Positions 25,599 through 34,490 of a DNA stretch of 64,000 bases are shown here, in pieces (position 1 is the stretch's first letter; every line of letters starts with the position of its first letter). Origin of the DNA: Macrothele yani. Its lineage: Eukaryota > Arthropoda > Arachnida > Araneae > Macrothelidae. Made by a program: the position numbers and the translations under genes. The stretch covers positions 71,792,607 to 71,856,606 of the forward strand of contig CM077005.1 in the NCBI GenBank assembly GCA_039090855.1, written 5' to 3'. Under the pieces are notes generated by a model that was not told where the DNA came from, searched no databases, and was given only the letters and a program-made list of their open reading frames with translations.

Positions 25599-26057
25599 TA
25601 GTCAGAAAACACGACCTGTTGCCAATCAACCAGCCAATGCCAGTGTTCGTGACTTCATTGCATCCTGGGGCGTCTATGTGCTAAAGGAATGCGCAGCAGA
25701 GGGCTGCTAGCGATCAATTCTCTGTTAAGAAGACGATGCCAAACTGTGCTGGTTGAGAAAGCCTGACCTGTGACAGTACTCTACTGCTGCGCCAACACCG
25801 TGGAAGTCATTGAGCGATCGATCACTGCCATGCGGTAAAAAGGTATCTGTCATCCCGTGCGGTCCATTTCTCGGGCTTCTGTGCGTCCGAGCCTCATTTG
25901 TCTACTGACGTCACGCTCGCACCACTGTACTGGCGTTTCTTCCCTTACGAATGGGAATTTCGCTGTAGGAAAATCCAGGTTTTCTCATCCCAACATTTAT
26001 TCTTCGCTCAAAGTCCGTCAGCTGTTCAAAATGACACCTTCTTCGGCGACGAGGCAT
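25599..26057 (-). pseudogene. Tc1-like transposase, N-terminal half
   Basis: The start MPRRRRRCHFEQLTDFERR at 26057 and the following GMRKPGFSYSEIPIRKGRN match the N-terminal helix-turn-helix of Tcb1-type Tc1 transposases. After frameshifts the translation continues with RDRYLF, a NTGIGWLIGNRSCF-like segment and ends at VFSD-S beside the 8-bp target duplication at 25591-25598. The 4.46-kb hAT insertion separates it from its C-terminal half. Confidence 0.75.
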
Positions 26058-26362
26058 AGTGAGACACACACAAAAAAACCCCTTTCGACTCAGTGTCGGC
26101 TCGTCACTGATTGCAACATCTCGTCTGAGACAGCTCTTTATAGCCAAGACCGGACAGTTCAGAGGGCGCTGATCCGATCCTGCATGCAATTATATTTTGA
26201 AATTTTAATAATTTGCATGTCCAATCCTGTTGTACATATCCTATAAGTTTCAAGCGAATACCAGCAGCCCTTCATGTAGCTGCAATTTTTACAAACAGTA
26301 GTGTACATAGGTGTGACAAAAAGATACATCAGAACTAAGACTAAGGAGCAAATGAGATACCT

Positions 26363-26364
<2 letters not shown>

Positions 26365-26444
<80 letters not shown>

Positions 26445-26460
26445 AAGAGAGAGAGAGAGA

Positions 26461-26523
<63 letters not shown>

Positions 26524-26690
26524 GAGAGAGAGAGAGACAGAGAGTGAGGCAGAGAGACAGAGGGAGAGACAGAGAGTGAGGCAGAGAGACAGAGGGAGAG
26601 ACAGAGAGACGGAGAGAGAGAGACACAGAGACAGAGAGAGAGAGAGATAGAGACAGAGAGAGAGAGAGAGACAGAGAGAGTTAAACGGCA
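26365..26690. repeat. (GA)n microsatellite with compound GA/CAGA tail
   Basis: Pure GA repeats from 26365 grade into GGAAAGAGA interruptions and then a CAGAGAGTGAGGCAGAGAGACAGAGGGA-type compound repeat (two near-identical copies around 26535-26605) ending near 26680. Long Arg-Glu and Leu-Ser reading frames here are artefacts of the dinucleotide. Confidence 0.97.
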
Positions 26691-27125
26691 ACAGCTCTAC
26701 GTAAGACAGTAGCAGAACACGAACCCATATGGAATAATCTGCTGTAGGTGAATGGTCGCGAAAATGCAGAAATTCTCACTCATCGCCAATCGTGGAATGG
26801 GAACCTCTCTTCGGAAATTTAAAGGGCATGGGCGAATTTTTCTGACCAAATAATAGAGCTTGACACCAAGTAAAATTGCTCCTGTTACAATTACTTTGTA
26901 TTTTACTTGCCTTTATTTATCTCTCGTTATTAATACGTGCTAACCCTAACCGGCGAAATTTCAATTTTATGAACTTATTCTATCTTGAATCCTGCTCCCA
27001 CATGAGCTTAGGGAAAAGTCTCCCATAGAAAAGCCAAAGCTTGGTAGTTGTTCAGTTTATTTTACGCTTAATAAACAGAGATTTAAGGCCACTGATTATT
27101 CTGTGTATATGTGATCATTACATTA
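26691..27125. other. Unassigned sequence
   Basis: AT-rich DNA between the GA microsatellite and the mariner. No coding homology, tRNA or repeat is recognisable. Confidence 0.6.
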
Positions 27126-27181
27126 GGATTGTTCAATAAGTAATGAGACTTTTTGCCTGAAAGAGTCAAAACATGACATAC

Positions 27182-27740
27182 CTAAAAATGATCGCCGCCA
27201 GCATTTAGACAGCTGTCCCATCGTTGCACAAGTCCATGCATTCCTGCAACTAGTTATCTACAGTTTCACACACCTTATAATTCGGAGTGAAACATGTGCC
27301 TTTGAAATTTTTTTATAGGTTCAAAAATGTGAAAATCGCAGGGCAATAGGTCAGCACCATACACCGGATCTTCCCAACAAAAGTGCTGCAATGCTCTTTA
27401 CATGGTAACTGTCGTATGCGGCCGGGCGTTATCATGCTGAAAAATAATAACCTCAGCGAGGTTGCCAGGTCTCTTGTTTTAGATGGTTTGTCGAAGCTTC
27501 ATTCAAGTTTGACAGCATCGTTCGGCATTGATGGTTGATCCTTTTGGTAGCCACTCAAGATGCAATGATCCTCGATGGCCAAAGAACTGGGTAATCGTGG
27601 TTCACCTTTCCCTGCGGAAATGCTGGACCATGATTTCCTTGGCGGTGGCGATGATGCATAGTTTCCACTGCATGCTCTGGCATTTCGACTCTGGCTCCAA
27701 ATGATGATACCAGCTTTTGTCCCCAGCAATACTGCGTAGC
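27182..27740 (-). pseudogene. mariner transposase, catalytic C-terminal part
   Basis: Directly after the array the minus strand reads LLRSIAGDKSWYHHLEPES (first catalytic Asp; GDESW in relatives), a QHDNARPHT block with the second Asp, and LLPCDFHIFEPIKK with the third Asp, consistent with DD34D mariner. The end is LVQRWDSCLNAGGDHF with the stop at 27182-27184. Internal stops and frameshifts make it non-functional. Confidence 0.8.
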
Positions 27741-29789
27741 AGGAAATCTTCACTTTCTTCATGGTAGCAGGAAATCTACACCTTCTTCATGGTAGCAGGA
27801 AATCTTCACCTTCTTCATGGTAACAAGAAATCTTCACCTTCTTCATGGTAGCAAGAAATCTTCACCTTCTTCATGGTAGCAGGAAATCTTCACCTTCTTC
27901 ATGGCAGCAGGAAATCTTCACCTTCTTCATGGTAGAAGGAAATCTTCACCTTCTTCATGGTAACAGGAAATCTTCACCTTCTTCATGGTAGCAGGAAATC
28001 TTCACCTTCTTCATGGCAGCAGGAAATTTTCACCTTCTTCATGGTAGCAGGAAATCTTCACCTTCTTCATGGCAGCAGGAAATTTTCACCTTCTTCATGG
28101 TAGCAGGAAATCTTCACCTTCTTCATGGCAGCAGGAAATCTTCACCTTCTTCATGGTAGCAGGAAATCTACACCTTCTTCATGGTAGCAGGAAATCTTCA
28201 CCTTCTTCGTGGTAACAAGAAATCTTCACCTTCTTCATGGTAGCAAGAAATCTTCACCTTCTTCATGGTAGCAGGAAATCTTCACCTTCTTCATGGCAGC
28301 AGGAAATCTTCACCTTCTTCATGGTAGAAGGAAATCTTCACCTTCTTCATGGTAACAGGAAATCTTCACCTTCTTCATGGTAGCAGGAAATCTTCACCTT
28401 CTTCATGGCAGCAGGAAATTTTCACCTTCTTCATGGTAGCAGGAAATCTTCACCTTCTTCATGGCAGCAGGAAATTTTCACCTTCTTCATGGTAGCAGGA
28501 AATCTTCACCTTCTTCATGGCAGCAGGAAATCTTCACCTTCTTCATGGTAGCAGGAAATCTTCACCTTCTTCATGGTAGCAGGAAATCTTCACCTTCTTC
28601 ATGGCAGCAGGAAATTTTCACCTTCTTCATGGTAGCAGGAAATCTTCACCTTCTTCATGGCAGCAGGAAATTTTCACCTTCTTCATGGTAGCAGGAAATC
28701 TTCACCTTCTTCATGGCAGCAGGAAATCTTCACCTTCTTCATGGTAGCAGGAAATCTTCACCTTCTTCATGGCAGCAGGAAATCTTCACCTTCTTCATGG
28801 TAGCAGGAAATCTTCACCTTTTTCATGGTAGCAGGAAATCTACACCTTCTTCATGGTAGCAGGAAATCTTCACCTTCTTCGTGGTAACAAGAAATCTTCA
28901 CCTTCTTCATGGTAGCAAGAAATCTTCACCTTCTTCCTGGTAGCAGGAAATCTTCACCTTCTTCATGGCAGCAGGAAATCTTCACCTTCTTCATGGTAGA
29001 AGGAAATCTTCACCTTCTTCATGGTAACAGGAAATCTTCACCTTCTTCATGGTAGCAGGAAATCTTCACCTTCTTCATGGCAGCAGGAAATTTTCACCTT
29101 CTTCATGGTAGCAGGAAATCTTCACCTTCTTCATGGCAGCAGGAAATTTTCACCTTCTTCATGGTAGCAGGAAATCTTCACCTTCTTCATGGCAGCAGGA
29201 AATCTTCACCTTCTTCATGGTAGCAGGAAATCTTCACCTTCTTCATGGCAGCAGGAAATCTTCACCTTCTTCATGGTAGAAGGAAATCTTCACCTTCTTC
29301 ATGGTAACAGGAAATCTTCACCTTCTTCATGGTAGCAGGAAATCTTCACCTTCTTCATGGCAGCAGGAAATTTTCACCTTCTTCATGGTAGCAGGAAATC
29401 TTCACCTTCTTCATGGCAGCAGGAAATTTTCACCTTCTTCATGGTAGCAGGAAATCTTCACCTTCTTCATGGCAGCAGGAAATCTTCACCTTCTTCATGG
29501 TAGCAGGAAATCTTCACCTTTTTCATGGTAGCAGGAAATCTTCACCTTCTTCATGGCAGCAGGAAATCTTCACCTTCTTCATGGTAGAAGGAAATCTTCA
29601 CCTTCTTCATGGTAACAGGAAATCTTCACCTTCTTCATGGTAGCAGGAAATCTTCACCTTCTTCATGGCAGCAGGAAATTTTCACCTTCTTCATGGTAGC
29701 AGGAAATCTTCACCTTCTTCATGGCAGCAGGAAATCTTCACCTTCTTCATGGTAGCAGGAAATCTTCACCTTCTTCGTAGTAGCAGGAC
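27741..29789. repeat. 28-bp minisatellite (about 73 units) derived from transposase coding sequence
   Basis: Head-to-tail 28-bp units (ATGGTAGCAGGAAATCTTCA plus CCTTCTTC) with a few alternating variants: GGCAGC, GGTAGAAGG, GGTAACAAG, ATTTTC and CTACAC. Variant combinations recur at multiples of 28 (CTACACC at 27771, 28163 and 28835; spacings 392 = 14 units and 672 = 24 units), showing block duplication. On the minus strand one unit encodes H-EEGEDFLL, the residues just before the catalytic GDKSW of the host mariner, so the seed was transposase coding DNA. As 28 is not a multiple of 3, the array shifts frame at each unit and destroys the gene. Confidence 0.95.
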
Positions 29790-30208
29790 AGATGCTGTAA
29801 CGATAGTCCCATTCGTTGACTCATCTGTACATCAGACAGATGTTTCGGTCCTCAAGTGACGCAGACGTTCCGATATTCAAGGTGCGAATGATTGAGGACA
29901 GTTTCGTTGCTCACACACGCACTGTTCGCTAGTTCTCGGATCGTGATTCTTCGGTTGGCCTTTACTGCAGCTCCAACACGTACAATTGTCGTTACTTAAA
30001 CAGCACGACGTGATGCTACTGATCTTGGCTGGCCTGCAAAGCTCATTCGTCCACCACTAAAGAGCTGGCACAACCGCATTACAGTACTGCTGGTAGACAA
30101 GCAGGCCCGTACACCGCCTTCACTCGTCTGTGAATTTTGCTTGGTGGCGTTTTCACCGTTCTCAAAAACTGAATCACAGCACGTTGAACAACTTTGGACG
30201 TATCCATA
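29790..30208 (-). pseudogene. mariner transposase, N-terminal part
   Basis: The start at 30208 reads MDTSKVVQRAVIQFL, then KIHRRVKAVYG, matching the paired-type helix-turn-helix of mariner transposases. It continues through many stops and frameshifts with recognisable NRRITIRELAN-like and YRNVC segments and reaches CYYEEGEDF at 29790, where the reading frame enters the 28-bp repeat array. The catalytic region resumes on the far side at 27740. Confidence 0.75.
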
Positions 30209-30381
30209 TCCTACGACAGAACAATAAAATTAATCTGCACGTTATACGGCTTTCATAACAAAAGAGCTGCAATGCAGTTGCATAATCTTAAATCGCATGT
30301 GCACTAGCTCCACCAACTGATGAAATTAGGAAGCGCAAACGCACTCAGGCCAAAGAGTCTCACTACCTACTGAACAACCCT

Positions 30382-30739
30382 TACACATGTTGTTCTGAAA
30401 CAAAGACAGAATATATCAGTTTCATTAAGAGTACTTACTTTGAAATAAAGTTAGAAGATCAAGAGAAGTTATGGACATCGCATAAAGTGTGCCGAGTGTT
30501 TGTGTAAAGTGTAAGATTGTTGAAAAACGGAAAAAAGGGATATGACCTTTTAATTCTTATGGTATGGAGAGAACGAAGAGATCACAACTACGGCAGTCAG
30601 TTTTTCCTTTTAAAGTTGAAGATTTTTTCACAAACGTAAGAAGTCTATGCAAAGCGCAAGCAGTGAGATTTTACCTGCACGTGAAGGAAATGGAAAAGTG
30701 ATATGTGGGGCATTGAAGTATGAATACATGATGAGTATA
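30382..30739. other. Unassigned sequence
   Basis: AT-rich spacer between the mariner and the Tc1-like element. No recognisable gene or repeat. Confidence 0.6.
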
Positions 30740-31955
30740 GTAGGTGGTCATAATGTCATTACATTATAACCACCTTCAGTCTATAGAAATGAGCGCGCCT
30801 GGAGACCGAATGGTGGCGCAGGTGAAGTTCACAGAGTAGTATATGTACAACCCGAGGACCGTCTTTCGGTTAGTAGAGTGTTCGGAGTAAGAATGGGAAA
30901 AGCTGCCGATTTATCGGAGTTTGATAAAGGGAAAATTGTGATGGCACGGCACCACAGAAGTACGATCTCGGAAACGGCGCGGCCTGTGGGTTGTTCACGT
31001 GCTGCTGTAGTGAGTACGCATCAAAAGTGGTGCACAAATAGCCAAACGACGCACCGTCGTCCAATCGTGTGTCGTCCGCAGCTCATTGATGCCAGAGGGG
31101 AGCGGAGACTGTCCCGCATTGTTCACAGCGGCCGCAGGGCCACAATGCAACAAATTCCTCGAAGCCACAAGATTGGTGATCAGGGCAATGTGTCACAGCA
31201 CACAATTCATCGCAGGCCTGCGCAGATCATCGTAGACCCAGCCAGGTTCCTATGCTCATTGCACGTCATCGTCAACAACGCATGATATGGGCTCAAGATC
31301 ATCGAGGTTGTGGCGTGGATGATTAGAAGAAAGCGGTGTGGTCTGACGAATCAAGATTCCTGGCGCATCACGTAGCCGGTCGAGTGCTGATACGTCGATT
31401 ACCAACAGAGGCTATGGCACCCGAATGCACCGTTGGGCGGAAACAGGCCGCAACCGGCGGTGTTACGCTGTGTGAGATCTTTTCTTGGGACACTGTAGGC
31501 CACGTTATCCTAATATCACAATGCCTGACAGCCGTCAGTTATCTGAACACTGTTGCGGACCAAGTTCACCCATTCATGGAAAATGTGTTCCCTGCTGGTT
31601 ATAGCTATTACCAATAGGAAAATGCGCCATGCCACACTGCCAGAATCGTCAAGGAGTGGTTCGAGGAACATGCTGGCAACTTTCTGTTAATGAACTGGCC
31701 TCCAAATTCACCTGACATGGATCCAACCGAGCATTCGTGGTTCGACTTGGAAAAGCGGGTTTGTGCTAAATCACCACCACCCTGAAATGTACGGGAACTG
31801 GAGGACCTACTGTTGACATTATGGTACCAGATACCCCAGGATGCCTATCGCACCCTCATTGAATCGATGCCTTGCTGAGTGGCCGCTGTTTTGCTGGCTA
31901 AAGGAGGTCCTACAGCTTATTAGGTAGGTGGTCATAATGTAGTGGCTCATTGGTG
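30740..31955 (+). mobile_element. Tc1-like element (DD36E-type spacing), dead
   Basis: The right end (31921-31955), read on the minus strand, gives TACACCAATGAGCCAC...CATTATGACCACC, the kind of terminal repeat seen in vertebrate and arthropod Tc1-like elements. At the left, only the inner part (ACATTATAACCACC, 30763-30776) is present in normal orientation, preceded by its own inverse (30743-30759). Between them lies a broken transposase. Confidence 0.8.
30893..31923 (+). pseudogene. Tc1-like transposase, broken
   Basis: The start [20 protein letters not shown] and following [21 protein letters not shown] match the N-terminal helix-turn-helix of Tc1-like transposases. Frame is lost near 31250, and a stop precedes KKAVWSDESRF (first Asp). 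The second catalytic site reads Q-stop-ENAPCHT, so Asp is replaced by Glu next to a stop. NWPPNSPDMDPTEHSW supplies the final Glu, 36 residues on. The end is LLAKGGPTAY with the stop at 31921. At least three stops and one frameshift make it inactive. Confidence 0.88.
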
Positions 31956-32378
31956 TATAACGATAGATTACTGTTGAATGGAGACAATGGTTATTTACGG
32001 AAAACAAAGAAGCGAAAAGTTTCTCCATCTTTGAGTTGCAGGTTTAAGAACAACGTAAAACGTTATAGACGATTACGGCAGTTTATGTTGTAAATAGTTT
32101 TTTAGTAAACAACGTAACTGTTTAACATCTGTTTATTTATTAATGTGCCGTATGATTTTGTTATTTAGTTAAACGACGTTTTTCCTTTTGTTTTTCTTTA
32201 ATTTGTAACAATTTTTAAAATAACTACCAAAGATGATTTAAAATCAGCTTCTACGTTTTAATCGTTGGGGAATTAACAGCAATGCCAACTATTGTTACAA
32301 TTGCAGAAATTATTTAAGAATACTGCAATGATTAAATGAGAAATCCGAAAGACTCTACTAAAAAACGGAGGTTCATTC

Positions 32379-32442
<64 letters not shown>

Positions 32443-34229
32443 AATTCAACTTCTCCACGCTATTTACTTAATGTCATTATCACAAACTCAAAGTTCTGTA
32501 GCATCTCGTTATTTCAAATTTGATGACAACTCATTTTGACTACGTATTTGCACTATCAGCGTATTCAGAACTGTATTTTGTGGCCATGAAACCTGCTGGA
32601 AAATAGAAAAACAATTTCTTTTCATTTTAAGTTTGGCAACAATTTTCACGAACAACATATAGGAGATTGAATTTCCGCAGGTTTAAATATTTTTTTCTAT
32701 TCTCATGAAGCGCGCTGAATAACAAAATGATCATAATATTTGCATCAATTTTTACGAAACATGAGACCAGGTGAAATGAAAAAATATATGCTCATATAAA
32801 TTTTTATTTTCACAAAACGTAAAGAAAAGAAGGGTAAGCCTCCCTAAAAGTATGAATTTTCATATTCCTTTTTATGATAATCAGTGAAGAACAAAATGAA
32901 GAAAATTGCTGTCCTTAATTTTTGCAATCATTACCTTATAATGCGCTGAAGCATAAAAGGGATCGTATTTCCACCTAAAGATAAATGTATGCAAAATGCG
33001 CTGTTATTTATATGTAACTTAATTCTCTTAATGGTAAAATTTAAGAAGAACATATTTAGCCATTTTATATATCCGTTTGCTAATTGACAAATACTTAAGA
33101 GAGTATGTTTAGATACCTTATTTGTTTTCCATCTGCTATCAGAATAAGAGATATTTTTTCACTAAATGGAAAGGAAACATTGGATTTTAAAAAAATTGCG
33201 TGACCCGGTATATGCGAAGCAAAAGTTTGCTTTCCCCGCAGTTTTTCTTTTAAAGTATTTTTGTATGCGGTACACAAGTGCTGCAGGAAAAGAAAAAGGA
33301 AAGAAGACACAGAGATGCGGAAGAGATTTAGTAGTGTTTGGAAAGGATTTATCAAAGAAGACGATATTTCTTTAAGATATAGAAGCCTCCCTGAAAGTTA
33401 AAAAATGCGGAGCGAAACCGAAGAAAAATGGATGTTTTGTGCAAATTCGACTGCATAAGAATCAGAGGATCAAAATACTTAATCCTTCTCTGAGGGGAAA
33501 AAAGAAAAGCGAAGGAAAAGTATTAGAGCGTTGGCGAACTGACATTGTAATTTAGTCTTTCGCAATGTGCTCTGTTCAGAAATAAGCAGAGCTGACGCAG
33601 ATAGTTTGTTTGCCACGATAAACCATTTCTGTGGCGAAGAACGAACACAAGAAGATCGGTATAGTTTCAATGCTGATTTGTCTGACTTACTGACGACTCC
33701 TTTCCGAAAGATAAGTACCTGCATAACAGCAAACTACATATAAAACACATAACGCATAATTAAATTGTTAAGTAGGAATAATTTCAGAAAAAAATTAAGG
33801 AAACCATGGAACGAAAAAACAATGGTTCAGCATATATGAAACTAACTTTTGAACGTTATGCATCTTTCTAGACAGTAGTAAATTAAATCCCAAATAAAAA
33901 ATTTCGATGTAACGAAAATGGGTAACGGAAGTAGTCAAAACCGTTGCTGAAATTTGGCTTTTCAGTGTTCTTCCATGAAGTGACGCAACAATATAGTTAA
34001 ATTCATTGTTAACTCAACAATATATTTTAGTAAACTTTCGCCGAACATTATTTCATCATACTTTACACAAACATTACAACAATATCTTATTGCAATCTGC
34101 GTAAATTACGAAAACCTGAGTGTAAATGCGATAAAAGCCATTACAGAGATGCATTTTTGATGCTATAAAAACGGTGCGTCGTAGCGAAATTGGACTTCCT
34201 CTCCACCCCCACCCCAAGGGAGTTAACCT
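31956..34229. other. AT-rich unassigned sequence
   Basis: About 2.3 kb of AT-rich DNA with no coding homology on either strand. The longest frames (33095-33375 and 33479-33724) show no domain or biased composition that would support a gene. It contains one GA microsatellite at 32383-32441. Confidence 0.6.
32383..32441. repeat. (GA)n microsatellite
   Basis: About 29 uninterrupted GA dinucleotides. Confidence 0.97.
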
Positions 34230-34490
34230 ACCATTGACGAGAGTTTTAACAAGAAACATGACACTGAATTGTCGGGTGTAATAAGCACGTCTTTTGAATC
34301 CGTTCTGACGCAAATTAAATTTATCAAAGCTATTCAAAGGCAATGGAACCGGTATGGAAAACAATAGTATCTGACGGAGGAAAGAAGTTTTTCAATCGGG
34401 CCTGTAATCCCTCAGATATTGCTGCAAACGAAATCGTGAGCTTACTAACTCTTAGAAACAGAGTTATCGACAAAAATAAGATGTGACTTT

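Larger units (their letters stand above)
20540..26290 (-). mobile_element. Tc1-like (Tcb1-type) element split by a hAT insertion
   Basis: The two halves of one minus-strand Tc1-like transposase lie at 20559-21126 and 25599-26057. Joining 25599 to 21126 restores the reading frame across the target site, giving the VFSD-SRFNLMQHDGH region around the first catalytic Asp; the codon after the Asp (Glu in relatives) is TAG. Outer ends are approximate because clear terminal inverted repeats were not found. A 37-bp segment (GGAATTAAATGGACGAGG...) is tandemly doubled at about 20611-20690, inside the C-terminal half. Confidence 0.8.
27126..30381 (-). mobile_element. mariner element with internal minisatellite
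   Basis: The ends are imperfect inverted repeats. The left reads GGATTGTTCAATAAGTAATG from 27126; the right, read on the minus strand from about 30380, gives GGGTTGTTCAGTAGGTAGTG. TA dinucleotides flank both ends, as expected for mariner. Removing the minisatellite (27741-29789) leaves about 1.2 kb, the usual mariner size. The transposase on the minus strand is heavily mutated. Confidence 0.85.

Noticed and set aside
26301..26626. Arg-Glu-rich and Leu-Ser-rich open frames
   Set aside because: They are translations of the (GA)n microsatellite.
28461..29859. Plus-strand frames with repeating 28-residue peptides (MAAGNFHLLHGSRK...)
   Set aside because: They are the 28-bp minisatellite cycling through three frames. 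The biological frame is the minus-strand mariner transposase from which the unit derives.
33095..33724. Short open frames in the AT-rich interval as small genes
   Set aside because: Lys/Phe-rich composition reflects base content; there are no motifs, splice signals or conserved features that I can defend.
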